From positions 3,844,001 to 3,908,000 of the forward strand of contig NZ_CP092423.2 in NCBI RefSeq assembly GCF_022374895.2: a stretch of DNA of 64,000 nt. The letters run 5' to 3'. A program made the translations under genes and the position numbers. Positions 54,203-63,950 of this stretch are shown piece after piece. This stretch comes from Mycobacterium lentiflavum (GTDB lineage Bacteria > Actinomycetota > Actinomycetes > Mycobacteriales > Mycobacteriaceae). The first letter of the stretch is position 1, and each line of letters begins with the position of its first letter. Under the pieces are notes generated by a model that did no database searches, was not told the origin of the DNA, and saw only the letters and a program-made list of their open reading frames with translations.

Positions 54203-55279
54203 GAAGTTGTTGTCGCTCACAAATACGACCGATTGACGGCCATCGGCCAATTTCGGTCCAAGGGTGATGCCTTCGATGTTGCCCAGCGGCCATAGGCCCG
54301 GTGTCGTCGTCATGTCGACGGCCAACGACTTCGTCATCGGCGTCAACATCACGTTCGTCATCGACGGCATGTCCAATACGTTTGTGGCAGAACCGATCCC
54401 GGCCCGGTAGACACGGATGGTCTGCGGCATTGAATCGGTCCGCTCGATCACCAGAAACGTCGTATCCGTCAGCGCGACCAGATCCGAGACCCCGTTCTCC
54501 TCGGCCGGCGGTGCGGGCGGCTCCATCGGGTAGGCGTACTGGGCGATGGGGTTCCCGGTGGCGACGTCGAATTGCGTGAACCGGGTCAACACCCGGTGCC
54601 CGTCGCCGGTCTCGGGGCCGTCGTTGTAGCCCGGGTCCTCCATCGAGGCGAACACCGATCGGCCGTCGGGTGTCAGTGTCACACCCTCGAGCGCCCGGTT
54701 GCGCCGCGGCCCGGTCTTCTGGGCGGACATGGCCAGATTGACCGGCAAGGTGAACTGACCCAGATAGGCCCCGTCGAGTCCGGCGGTCCTGACCCAAGGG
54801 TCCAGCAGCACCGGGCCCTCGGTCAGCCGCTCGCCTTCCGAACTCCAATACAACTGTTGCCGGACGCGGTCGAACGCGATGCCCTCCGGGTCGGGAGGAA
54901 CCACCGGCGGCGTGGTGTCCAGCGCCTGCGGCCGAAAAGGCTGGCCCGACTGGTCCAACAGCGGGTGGGTAGCGGTGAAGCTAGCCCCGTCGATTCCCTT
55001 GTCCGACAATGACAATTGCACGGCGTAGAACCGAACGGGGTTTTTCTCCGAACGGTCGTCGCTGATCACGTAGTAGAGCCGGCGCTCCGGGTCGTAGCTG
55101 AGTGCGGACAAGCCGCCGATCACGGTGTTCGCGAAAGTCGTGCCGAAGGCGACCTGTGCCTGGCCGAGATACGCCAGCACCGGCCGCGGCGGGCCCGGCG
55201 GAGCCGAAGGGCGCGCATCGCAGCCGGAGAGCAACCAGGCAAGACATAACCCCAAAACCGCGAGCAACCGGGCCAGCAT
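54161..55279 (-). CDS. Secreted lipoprotein, esterase-like/phytase-like
   Basis: A 372-residue lipoprotein. ATG 55279 gives the signal peptide MLARLLAVLGLCLAWLLSGC with a lipobox Cys at 20; the frame is open further but Arg-rich. The rest is the phytase-like/esterase-like beta-propeller family: GLSALSYDPERRLYYVISDDR, PEGIAFD, LEGVTLTPDGRSVFASMED and a C-terminal DNNFSP. Substrate unknown. Its 3' end overlaps the convergent ABC gene by 42 bases. Confidence 0.8.
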   Translation of the reverse strand: MLARLLAVLGLCLAWLLSGCDARPSAPPGPPRPVLAYLGQAQVAFGTTFANTVIGGLSALSYDPERRLYYVISDDRSEKNPVRFYAVQLSLSDKGIDGASFTATHPLLDQSGQPFRPQALDTTPPVVPPDPEGIAFDRVRQQLYWSSEGERLTEGPVLLDPWVRTAGLDGAYLGQFTLPVNLAMSAQKTGPRRNRALEGVTLTPDGRSVFASMEDPGYNDGPETGDGHRVLTRFTQFDVATGNPIAQYAYPMEPPAPPAEENGVSDLVALTDTTFLVIERTDSMPQTIRVYRAGIGSATNVLDMPSMTNVMLTPMTKSLAVDMTTTPGLWPLGNIEGITLGPKLADGRQSVVFVSDNNFSPRGITQFLLFAM

Positions 55280-55468
55280 CAAGCGACTGCCGCCGCACGC
55301 AGACCGAGCGGGAGCCCGACGTCTGACGCCGGGTGCTGGGACGAGGTGTCGGGCTGGCACATGAGGTCATCTAATCGCATCCGGCCGGGTCTGCAACGCC
55401 GATCGCAGCGCCACACGATCGACACCTGCGGGTGTTCCCGCGCAGCCGGCGGCAGGTTACCGTCGGGT

Positions 55469-57415
55469 ATGGCGCCAGATACGAAGAACACTGCCGAGCA
55501 CCTGCGCGACGCGTTGGACGGACGTTTCCGGGACGCGAAGAACGAGACCCGCAAATGGCTAAGCCAGGATCAGTTCCGGCCCCATTACACGCCGAACACG
55601 GTCCTGGCTCGTGCCAAGGTGTTCGAGCAAATGAAGCTCATCGCCGCCGCAGGCATCCCCGACGAAGGATTCCGCAAGGAGCACGGTGGCACCGGCGACG
55701 TCGGCGCGGCGATCACGATGATCGAGATGCTGGCGATGTCGGATCTGTCCCTGATGGTCAAGGCCGGGGTGCAGTGGGGCCTGTTCGGTGGGGCCGTCGA
55801 AAACCTGGGCACCGAGCGCCATCACGAGCCGTACGTGAAGAAGGTCATCAGCCTCGAGCTGCGCGGCTGTTTCGCGATGACGGAGACCGGACACGGCAGC
55901 GACGTACAGGCGCTAGAGACAACAGCGACCTACGACGCGGAAACCGAAGAGTTCATCATCGACTCCCCCACCCCGACTGCCCGTAAGGACTACATCGGCG
56001 GGGCTGCCGAGACCGCAACGGTCGCAGCAGTTTTCGCGCAGCTGATCACTACCGAGGACGGCGAGCCGGTCAACCACGGCGTGCACTGTGTCCTGGTGCC
56101 GATCCGCGACGCCGACGGCAACGATCTGCCCGGGGTGACGACGTCGGACTGTCATTACAAGGGCGGCCTGCCCGGTGTGGACAACGGCCGCATCATGTTC
56201 GACCATGTCCGCGTCCCGCGGGTGAACCTGTTGAACAAGTATGGCGACGTCGCGGCAGACGGCACCTACAGCTCCCCGATCGACAACGCGAACCGCCGGT
56301 TCTTCACGATGATCGGCACGTTGATCCGTGGCCGGGTCACGGTCGGCGGCAGTGCCGGTAACGCCGCTCGCGTCGCGTTGGACATCGCCACGCGATATGC
56401 GTTGCAGCGCAGGCAGTTCAGCGCACCCGGCGACGAGGCCGAAGTCGTGATCATGGACTACCTGGTGCACCAGCGGCGACTATTCCCGTTGATAGCCAAG
56501 TCGTACGCGCTGCAGTTCGCCCAGAACGAGCTGGTATCCAAGTGTCACGACCTGCAGACGTCGGACTTTCCCGATGCCGAGGAGCAGCGCGAGCTGGAAT
56601 CGCGTGCCGCCGGCCTGAAGGCGGCCAACACCTGGCATGCCAGCCGCGCCATTCAGGAGGCGCGCGAAGCGTGTGGCGGCGCAGGCTACATGGCCGAGAA
56701 CCGGCTGATCGCTCTGCGGGCCGACACCGACGTGTTCACCACCTTCGAGGGCGACAACCACGTGCTGACCCAACTGGTGGCCAAGGAACTGCTGACCGCC
56801 TACGCCGACGACATCAAGAGTATGAGCCCGGTCGACTGGGTTCGGTTCGCCGCCAACACCGTTGGCGAACGAGTGATGAAACGTACTGCGGCCGAAGCGA
56901 TTATGCAAACCATCGTCGACGCTCGTCAGGACAGCGAAGAAGAGGGCAGTCTGTTCAACCGCGGCACCCAGGTGAACATGTTCGAAGAGCGCGAGGAATA
57001 CCTGCTGTCTTCGGTGGCGCGTCGCCTCCAGGGCAAGTCCAAGGAGATGTCGGAGTTCGACGCCTTCAACGCCGTGCAGGATCACGTGCTGCACGCCGCG
57101 AGCGCACACATCGACCGGATCGTGTTGGAAGCATTCGTCGCCGGTATCGACGCCTGCGAAAACGACGCGGCCCGTGAGCTATTGGAGATCGTCTGCGACC
57201 TGTACGCGCTGTCGGTGATCGAAGAAGACAAGGCCTGGTATATCGAGCATGGCTACCTGTCGACCGGCCGGGCCAAGGCGGTGACCAGGGGCATCAACGA
57301 TCGGTGCCGGGCCCTGCGACCGCATGCCAAGACGCTGGTTGACGGCTTCGGCATACCGGAGCCGTTGCGCTACGCCGAGATGCTGCACCCGGAAAACCTG
57401 CCCGAAACGAACTGA
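55469..57415 (+). CDS. Acyl-CoA dehydrogenase/oxidase family protein
   Basis: A 648-residue flavoenzyme resembling large acyl-CoA dehydrogenase/oxidase proteins. The FAD-contact motif is CFAMTETGHGSDVQALETTA near 138, with QRRQFSAPGDE near 315 and ACGGAGYMAENRLI near 404. The C-terminal third is helical, as in peroxisomal-type acyl-CoA oxidases. It should introduce a double bond in an acyl-CoA. ATG 55469 starts MAPDTKNTAEHLR; the frame is open to 55346. It is divergent from the lipoprotein gene, 189 bases apart. Confidence 0.87.
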   Translation: MAPDTKNTAEHLRDALDGRFRDAKNETRKWLSQDQFRPHYTPNTVLARAKVFEQMKLIAAAGIPDEGFRKEHGGTGDVGAAITMIEMLAMSDLSLMVKAGVQWGLFGGAVENLGTERHHEPYVKKVISLELRGCFAMTETGHGSDVQALETTATYDAETEEFIIDSPTPTARKDYIGGAAETATVAAVFAQLITTEDGEPVNHGVHCVLVPIRDADGNDLPGVTTSDCHYKGGLPGVDNGRIMFDHVRVPRVNLLNKYGDVAADGTYSSPIDNANRRFFTMIGTLIRGRVTVGGSAGNAARVALDIATRYALQRRQFSAPGDEAEVVIMDYLVHQRRLFPLIAKSYALQFAQNELVSKCHDLQTSDFPDAEEQRELESRAAGLKAANTWHASRAIQEAREACGGAGYMAENRLIALRADTDVFTTFEGDNHVLTQLVAKELLTAYADDIKSMSPVDWVRFAANTVGERVMKRTAAEAIMQTIVDARQDSEEEGSLFNRGTQVNMFEEREEYLLSSVARRLQGKSKEMSEFDAFNAVQDHVLHAASAHIDRIVLEAFVAGIDACENDAARELLEIVCDLYALSVIEEDKAWYIEHGYLSTGRAKAVTRGINDRCRALRPHAKTLVDGFGIPEPLRYAEMLHPENLPETN

Positions 57416-57424
57416 ACCCTCGGC

Positions 57425-58852
57425 TCAACCGCCGTCGACCGCATCGGCTAGGCCGCCGCCTGCGGGAATGCTCAGCGGCCGCACGTATCTGACCCAGGTC
57501 AACAGTGCGGCGGCGACGTAAACGGACAGGAAGACCCAGAACGCCGACGTCATCGTGCCGGTGCTGACGTAGGACTGGCGCAACGCCAGGTTGATCCCGA
57601 CACCACCCAAGGACCCAGCGCCGGCGACGAAACCGATGACGATGCCCGAGATCACGCGGGACCACTGCCGCTGGGCGGCCTCGTCCATATCCAGGTTGCG
57701 GCCGCACGTTTCGAAGATGGTCGGAATCATCTTGTAGACCGATCCATTGCCCAACCCGGCCAAGGTGAACAAGGTGATGAAGCAGGTGACGTAGCCGGCC
57801 ATCGCCGAACGGCTGACCGGCCCGGCGTGCGGATCCTCGATGGTGCCGACCGTGATCAGCAGCCCGGCGGCCACAACCATGCTGACGAACACGAAGAATG
57901 TGACACGGCCCCCGCCTAGTCGGTCGGCCAGCCGGCCGCCGTAGATGCGGGATACCGCGGCCAGCAGCGGTCCGATGAAGGCCAGTTCGGCGGCATGCAG
58001 CGCGGCCTGGGAGTTGGTTTGCCCGCCGGCCACGAAGCTGGTCTGCAGTACCTGGGCGAAAGCGAACGAGAACCCGATGAACGTCCCGAAGGTGCCGAGA
58101 TAGAGCAGCGAGAGCAGCCAGGTGTCGCGGGTGGAAAGCACCGCGGACAGGATCGATCGCAACCGGCCGGGTTCCACCCGGTGCTGGGCGACGTTGTTCA
58201 TGAAGAACGTGGCGCCGATGCCCGCGACCATCAACAGCACCAGGTACAGGCCGCACACCCAGTACGGCTGCCGGTCGCCCGCGGCGGCGATGACCACCAG
58301 CCCGACGATCTGGATCATCGGCACGCCGAGATTGCCGATCCCACCGGCGACGCCCAGCGCCGCGCCCTTGAGCCGGTGTGGGTAGAAGGAGTTGGCGTTG
58401 CTCGCCGAGGCCGCGAAATTGCCGCCGCCCATACCGGACAAGGCCGCGCAGACCAGGTACGGCCACAACGGCAGCCCCGGATGAGCCAGCAACACCATGG
58501 CGCCGATGACCGGGACCACCAGGACGAAGGCCGAGAACATGGCCACGTTGCGGCCACCGAAGATCGCCGTTGCCACGGCGTACGTCGGCCGCAGGCATGC
58601 CCCGACCAGGGTGGCGGTGACACCGAGCAGCAGCTTGTCGCCGGCGGAAAAGCCATAGACGTCCCGGGGCATGAACAATGCCATCACCGGCCAGAGCGCC
58701 CATATCGCATAACCCAGGTGCACGATCACCGCGGACCAGAACAGGTTGCGTCGGGCGATGGTCTTGCCGCCCGCCTCCCACGCTTCGAGATCTTCTGCGT
58801 CCCAATGCGAGAGGTGACGTGACCTAACCACCCGCTTGACCGTTCGAAGCAT
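57425..58852 (-). CDS. narK: Nitrate/nitrite transporter NarK
   Basis: A 475-residue major-facilitator transporter with twelve helices. Both nitrate-signature regions are visible: SGMGGGNFAASASNANSFYP with KGAALGVAGGIGNLG, and LFTLAGLGNGSVYKMIP later. It resembles NarK1 (Rv2329c), which in M. tuberculosis is also followed upstream by lppP. It should bring in nitrate for the nitrate reductase at 59711. ATG 58852 is chosen; an in-frame TTG at 58894 would add 14 residues. Confidence 0.9.
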   Translation of the reverse strand: MLRTVKRVVRSRHLSHWDAEDLEAWEAGGKTIARRNLFWSAVIVHLGYAIWALWPVMALFMPRDVYGFSAGDKLLLGVTATLVGACLRPTYAVATAIFGGRNVAMFSAFVLVVPVIGAMVLLAHPGLPLWPYLVCAALSGMGGGNFAASASNANSFYPHRLKGAALGVAGGIGNLGVPMIQIVGLVVIAAAGDRQPYWVCGLYLVLLMVAGIGATFFMNNVAQHRVEPGRLRSILSAVLSTRDTWLLSLLYLGTFGTFIGFSFAFAQVLQTSFVAGGQTNSQAALHAAELAFIGPLLAAVSRIYGGRLADRLGGGRVTFFVFVSMVVAAGLLITVGTIEDPHAGPVSRSAMAGYVTCFITLFTLAGLGNGSVYKMIPTIFETCGRNLDMDEAAQRQWSRVISGIVIGFVAGAGSLGGVGINLALRQSYVSTGTMTSAFWVFLSVYVAAALLTWVRYVRPLSIPAGGGLADAVDGG

Positions 58853-58936
58853 GTTGACTTGCCCGTTCGGGCACGGTAATCCCTTCGATACCAAGACCTA
58901 ATGTGGCGGAATGTCGGAACATGATGTGCGGTAGAC

Positions 58937-59425
58937 CTATTGGTGCGGAATCTTGCCGAGTGCTTGCAATGTGCCGTCGGGCCCGATGTGGAACTTAACG
59001 GTGCCGATTCCCTTGGGACAACAGGGCTCTTCGTTCCCGGTCTGCCATTGGTACTGAACCGTGACCGCATCGTTGTCGCCGCCGGGCAACACGGTGATGT
59101 ACGGCTTGGGGTTCGGCGTCGGTGTACCCAGTGGCCTGTCGTGGTCGAAGAACACCAGCTGCTGGGGAGTCGACTCGCTGGCAATGGTCGGGATGATCTG
59201 CACCCAGTACAACCGGCAATTCTTGGTGTGCCCACGACCGATCTCGACCCAACTCGAGCCGGCAACCTCGATGGGAACAGCGGCGATTGCCTGACGCACG
59301 GTCGCCGCGCTCGGCCCGTCGGACTCCTTGCAGGTGTCCGCTCGCGACGACGCCGGCGGTGCCGCTGGTTTTCCGCCGCAAGACGCGGCCAAGAAAGCCA
59401 GAAAAATCACAAAGTGACGACGCAC
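58937..59425 (-). CDS. lppP: Lipoprotein LppP-like (Rv2330c)
   Basis: A 162-residue secreted lipoprotein. The signal peptide is MRRHFVIFLAFLAASCGG with lipobox Cys 16. The mature part has a Cys pair (TCKES, NCRLYW) and LVFFDHDRPLGT, and resembles the LppP/LprE group. Function unknown. It sits next to narK as in M. tuberculosis. Confidence 0.83.
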   Translation of the reverse strand: MRRHFVIFLAFLAASCGGKPAAPPASSRADTCKESDGPSAATVRQAIAAVPIEVAGSSWVEIGRGHTKNCRLYWVQIIPTIASESTPQQLVFFDHDRPLGTPTPNPKPYITVLPGGDNDAVTVQYQWQTGNEEPCCPKGIGTVKFHIGPDGTLQALGKIPHQ

Positions 59426-59615
59426 ATTGTGAGCTTAGCGAAAACTGTGAATGTGCCATTTGTTTGGTCGGAACCCCTGTTCTGAGGGGAAATTCCGAGG
59501 GATCCGTGGGTAATCTGGCCCCCATCGCGGATCAATGCTGACCTGCGACTACGCGCTTGGCGGTGGATTTCCCGGACATCTCACATTTGCGTCCGGCGCC
59601 GGTGAGATCAAGCCG

Positions 59616-59665
59616 TAAAACGGCGGAAACATCGGACGCCCGATGCCGAAACATCCTTGTCGCAC
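59616..59665. promoter_or_regulatory. 50-bp upstream element, possible GlnR-type nitrogen control site
   Basis: This segment before the nitrate reductase matches 63951-64000 at 39 of 50 positions without gaps. Conserved blocks include ACGGCGGAAAC, GAAACATC and TGTCGCAC. GAAAC six bases from GTCGC recalls the GlnR half-site layout, but I cannot confirm this. Confidence 0.5.
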
Positions 59666-59710
59666 GATTTAGCCGATAGGCCCTTGCGCGCCCGGAAGGA
59701 GGACGTAGGC

Positions 59711-62700
59711 GTGGCTGCAGACCGCGGTGAGGACACCGTCAACAGCATGTGCGCCTACTGCGGCGTGGGCTGCGGCATGGTGCTGCAGATCACAACCGAT
59801 CCGAAGAGCGACCGCCGTCACGTTGCGAAATCTGTTGGCGACAAAAGCCACCCGGCCAACTTCGGCCGCCTGTGCACCAAAGGCAGTACCACCGCGGACA
59901 TGCTGGCCGCACCGGGCCGGATGGGTTCGGCTTATTGGCGCGCCGACCGTGGCGAATCCCTGGCGCAGATCGACATCGACAACGCGATCACCCAGTCCGC
60001 CAAGCAGTTGCGGGCCGTCATCGACGAGCATGGCCCCGACGCGTTTGCCATGTACGTGTCCGGGCAGATGTCGCTGGAGGCGCAGTACCTCGCGAACAAG
60101 CTGACCAAGGGGTTCATCGGCACCAACCAGATCGAGTCGAACTCACGACTGTGCATGGCCAGCGCGGGGTCCGGCTACAAGCTGTCGCTGGGCGCGGACG
60201 GACCGCCGGGGTCCTATCAGGATTTCGAGAAGGCCGACGTCTTCCTCGTCATCGGCGCCAATATGGCCGACTGCCATCCGATCCTGTTCCTGCGGATGAT
60301 GGACCGGGTCAAGGCCGGCGCGAAGCTGATCGTCGTCGACCCGCGTCGCACCGCGACCGCGGAAAAGGCCGACCTCTTCCTGCAGATCTCGTCTGGCACA
60401 GACCTCGCTCTGCTCAACGGTCTGCTGCACCTGATCGTCCAAAACGGCCACACCGACCCGGATTTCATCGCCGAGTTCACCGAGGGCTGGGAGGAGATGC
60501 CGAGTTTCCTCGAGCACTTCACGCCGGAACGGGTCAGCAAGACCACTGACCTACCCGCCGACGACATCCGGACCGCGGCCCGCTGGATCGGCGAAGCCGA
60601 GAACTTCGTCACCTGCTGGACGATGGGCCTCAACCAGAGCACCCACGGCACCTGGAGCACCAACGCGATCTGCAACCTGCACTTGGCGACCGGGGCAATC
60701 TGCAAGCCGGGCAGTGGCCCGTTCTCGCTGACCGGGCAGCCCAATGCGATGGGCGGGCGCGAAATGGGTTACATGGGGCCGGGTCTGCCGGGCCAGCGCG
60801 TGGTGACGTCGGCGGCCGACCGCGAATTCGTCGAGGAACAGTGGGGCATCCCCCGCGGAACGCTGCGTACCGAGGTCGGTACCGGCACCGTCGACATGTT
60901 CTCCCGCATGGCCAATGGAGAGATCAAGGCCTGCTGGATCATCTGCACCAATCCCGTTGCCAGCGTTGCCAATCGGAAGACGGTGCTGGCCGGTCTGGAA
61001 AACGCCGAGCTGGTGATCGCCCAGGACGCCTTCTTCGAGACCGAGACCAACGGCTACGCCGACGTGTTGCTGCCCGCCGCCCTGTGGACCGAGTCCGAGG
61101 GCGTGATGGTCAACTCCGAGCGCAACCTGACCCTGTTCCAGCCGGCCATGCAAGCACCCGGGCAGGCGATGCCGGACTGGCAGATCATCGCCCGAATCGC
61201 TTGCGAAATGGGCTTTTCGGATTCCTTCAGCTATGACTGCGCCGAGGACGTGTTCGAGGAGATCAAGCGGTTCTGGAATCCCAAGACGGGCTACGACCTG
61301 CGCGGTGCGAGCTATGACCGACTGCGGCAGAATCCGTTGCAGTGGCCGTGCCCGCCCGATGGCGCCGATGACCGCAACCCGATCCGCTACCGCAACGACG
61401 GCGTCAGCCAGACGCAGCTGGTCCGCGAGGACGGCACCGTGCCCCGGTTGGCCTTCGCCACGCCGAATGGTCGCGCGATGTTCTTCGCCCGACCGCACCT
61501 GTCGCCCGACGAGATGCCGGATGACGACTACCCGTTCCTGCTCAACACCGGTCGTCTGCCGCACCAATGGCACACCATGACCAAAACCGGCAAGGTGGCC
61601 AAGCTCAACAAACTCAACTCCGGACCGTTCGTCGAAATCCACCCCGACGACGCCGCACGGCTCGAGATCGCCGATCACGATCGCGTCGAAATCGCTTCGC
61701 GCCGTGGGCGAGCCGTGCTTCCCGCGGTGGTCACCGACCGGGTGCGGCCGGGCAACTGTTTTGCGCCCTTCCACTGGAACGACGCGTTCGGCGAATACCT
61801 GTCGATCAACGCGGTCACCAATGACGCCGTGGACCCGCTGTCCTTCCAGCCCGAGTTCAAGGCGTGCGCGATCACCGTCACCAAGATCGCCGCCGCCACA
61901 CCGGACGCAAACACCGAGCCCGAGCCTTCGGTGGCCACCGGCACGGTAGAGCCCGCTACAGCGGAAGTTGCGGAAATCAGCGTGTCACAGGTTGACGCCC
62001 TCGCCGAAATCCTCGGTGTCGCAAACGAACCGGCTCCCCAGCTGGGTCCGCTCGGCCGCACCTACCTGGCGGGGGTGCTGGCCGGATTGCGTTCGGAAGC
62101 CGGCCGCCGAACGGCCGGGGTGCCCACCCTGCCGCTCAACGCCCCACTCGACGCCAACACCCGGTTGTGGGTGGACGGCCTGTTCGCGGGGATGTTCGCG
62201 CGTACCGAGGCGCCGGCGTCGATGCCGGCTTTCACGCCGGCGTCCCCCGCCGCCCAGACACCGGCCGACCCACCCGCGGCCCCGGTAACCGCAGCAGCAC
62301 CGGAGCAGGCTCCGGTGGTGGTGTTGTGGGCGTCGCAGACGGGCAACGCCGAAGAACTCGCCGCCGAGTGCGTCGCCCAGCTCGAGGTGGCGTCGCTGCA
62401 GGTCGTGGTGCACAGCATGGACGACTTCACGGTGGCCGACCTGGCCACCACGCGGGAACTGTTGGTGATCACCAGCACCACCGGCGACGGCGACGCACCC
62501 GACAACGGCGCCGCGCTGTGGCGCGCGCTGACCGGCGACGGCGCACCGCGGTTGTCCGGCACCCGCTACGCCGTGCTGGCCCTGGGCGACTCCAATTACG
62601 ACGACTTCTGCGGTTACGGTCGCAAGCTCGACGAGCGGCTGGCGGAGCTGGGCGCGACCCGGATCGTCAGCCGCGTCGACTGCGAACCCGACTACGAGCA

Positions 62701-63943
62701 GGCCGCCGCCGGGTGGATGAGCGGGGTGATCCAGGCGCTGCGGCGCACCCCCACCCGCGTCGGCGCTCCGGCGCCGGCGCCCGGCACGTCTGCACCCCGT
62801 CCGACAGCCCGCCCCCAGACGCCTGCATACAACAAGAAGCGCCCGCTGGTCACCGACATGATCAGCAACATCACCCTGAGCGGGCCGAACTCGGCAAAAG
62901 ACGTGCGGCAGATCGTCTTCGACGTTTCCGACGAGGCCGCCAGCTATGAAGCGGGCGACGCGCTCGGGGTGTGGCCGCGCAACAGCGACCAGCTGGTCGA
63001 CGAATGGCTGTCGGTCACCGGACTGAACGGGCAGACCCCGGTCGAGGTCGGCGAGCACGGCCTGATGTCGCTGCGTTCCGCGCTCACCGAGCGAATCGAG
63101 ATCGCCCACATCAGCCGGGACCTGGTGCGGTTCGTGCAGGAGCGCACCGGCGACCCGAAGCTCGCGGAACTGCTGAGGCCGGAAAACAAAGCCGCCCTGA
63201 ACAATTGGACGTGGGGACGCCAGTCCGTCGACCTGCTGGCGCAGCTGCCGGTCTACGCATCGGCCCATGAGTGGCTGCGGGTCCTCAAACGCCTGCAACC
63301 GCGGCTGTACTCGATCTCGTCGAGCCCCAAGGAGTGCCCGGGCGAAGCTCATCTGACCGTCTCTCCGGTGCGCTACAACTTCCAGGGCGTTCCCCGGCGC
63401 GGGGTGTGTTCGACCTACCTTGCCGACCGCTCCCCCGGCGATCGAGTGGCTGTCTACCTGCAACCGTCGAGCAATTTCCGGCCGCCGACTGAGTCAGAGA
63501 CGCCGATGATCATGATCGGCCCCGGAACCGGTATCGCACCCTTCCGCGGCTTCCTGCAGGAGCGCCGTGCCCTCGGCCACACCGGGCCCAACTGGCTGTT
63601 TTTCGGCGAACAGCACGCCGAGACCGACTACTACTACCGCGACGAGATCGAGAAGATGCACGCCGACGGCCTCCTCACCGAGCTGGACCTGGCGTTCTCT
63701 CGGGACCAGCAAGAGAAGGTGTACGTCCAGCACCTGATGCGCAAGCGTGGCGCCCAGCTGTGGAGTTGGCTGCAGGACGGCGCCCAGCTGTATGTCTGCG
63801 GGAGTGCCGACCCGATGGCCAAGGACGTCGACCGCGCGCTGTGCGAGATCGCGGCCGAGCACGGCAACCTCGACTTGGACGACGCGAAAGACTACGTCCA
63901 GTCGCTCAGCGCCGACAAGCGCTACCACCGCGACGTCTACTAG
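59711..63943 (+). CDS. Assimilatory nitrate reductase fused to CysJ-like flavoprotein reductase
   Basis: A 1,410-residue fusion. The N-terminus binds a 4Fe-4S cluster through CAYCGVGCGMV (Cys 14, 17 and 21) plus RLCTKG. A molybdopterin oxidoreductase follows to about 730 (SNSRLCMASAG, GANMADCHPI, NTGRLPHQWHTMTKTG). After a linker comes a flavodoxin domain (VVLWASQTGNAEE near 869), FAD domain (RLYSISSSP near 1196) and NADPH domain (GPGTGIAPFRGFLQER near 1270). It should reduce nitrate to nitrite using NADPH in one chain. GTG 59711 is chosen because GGAAGGAGG lies eight bases upstream; TTG 59657 is further up in frame. Confidence 0.9.
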   Translation: MAADRGEDTVNSMCAYCGVGCGMVLQITTDPKSDRRHVAKSVGDKSHPANFGRLCTKGSTTADMLAAPGRMGSAYWRADRGESLAQIDIDNAITQSAKQLRAVIDEHGPDAFAMYVSGQMSLEAQYLANKLTKGFIGTNQIESNSRLCMASAGSGYKLSLGADGPPGSYQDFEKADVFLVIGANMADCHPILFLRMMDRVKAGAKLIVVDPRRTATAEKADLFLQISSGTDLALLNGLLHLIVQNGHTDPDFIAEFTEGWEEMPSFLEHFTPERVSKTTDLPADDIRTAARWIGEAENFVTCWTMGLNQSTHGTWSTNAICNLHLATGAICKPGSGPFSLTGQPNAMGGREMGYMGPGLPGQRVVTSAADREFVEEQWGIPRGTLRTEVGTGTVDMFSRMANGEIKACWIICTNPVASVANRKTVLAGLENAELVIAQDAFFETETNGYADVLLPAALWTESEGVMVNSERNLTLFQPAMQAPGQAMPDWQIIARIACEMGFSDSFSYDCAEDVFEEIKRFWNPKTGYDLRGASYDRLRQNPLQWPCPPDGADDRNPIRYRNDGVSQTQLVREDGTVPRLAFATPNGRAMFFARPHLSPDEMPDDDYPFLLNTGRLPHQWHTMTKTGKVAKLNKLNSGPFVEIHPDDAARLEIADHDRVEIASRRGRAVLPAVVTDRVRPGNCFAPFHWNDAFGEYLSINAVTNDAVDPLSFQPEFKACAITVTKIAAATPDANTEPEPSVATGTVEPATAEVAEISVSQVDALAEILGVANEPAPQLGPLGRTYLAGVLAGLRSEAGRRTAGVPTLPLNAPLDANTRLWVDGLFAGMFARTEAPASMPAFTPASPAAQTPADPPAAPVTAAAPEQAPVVVLWASQTGNAEELAAECVAQLEVASLQVVVHSMDDFTVADLATTRELLVITSTTGDGDAPDNGAALWRALTGDGAPRLSGTRYAVLALGDSNYDDFCGYGRKLDERLAELGATRIVSRVDCEPDYEQAAAGWMSGVIQALRRTPTRVGAPAPAPGTSAPRPTARPQTPAYNKKRPLVTDMISNITLSGPNSAKDVRQIVFDVSDEAASYEAGDALGVWPRNSDQLVDEWLSVTGLNGQTPVEVGEHGLMSLRSALTERIEIAHISRDLVRFVQERTGDPKLAELLRPENKAALNNWTWGRQSVDLLAQLPVYASAHEWLRVLKRLQPRLYSISSSPKECPGEAHLTVSPVRYNFQGVPRRGVCSTYLADRSPGDRVAVYLQPSSNFRPPTESETPMIMIGPGTGIAPFRGFLQERRALGHTGPNWLFFGEQHAETDYYYRDEIEKMHADGLLTELDLAFSRDQQEKVYVQHLMRKRGAQLWSWLQDGAQLYVCGSADPMAKDVDRALCEIAAEHGNLDLDDAKDYVQSLSADKRYHRDVY

Positions 63944-63950
63944 GACTTCG

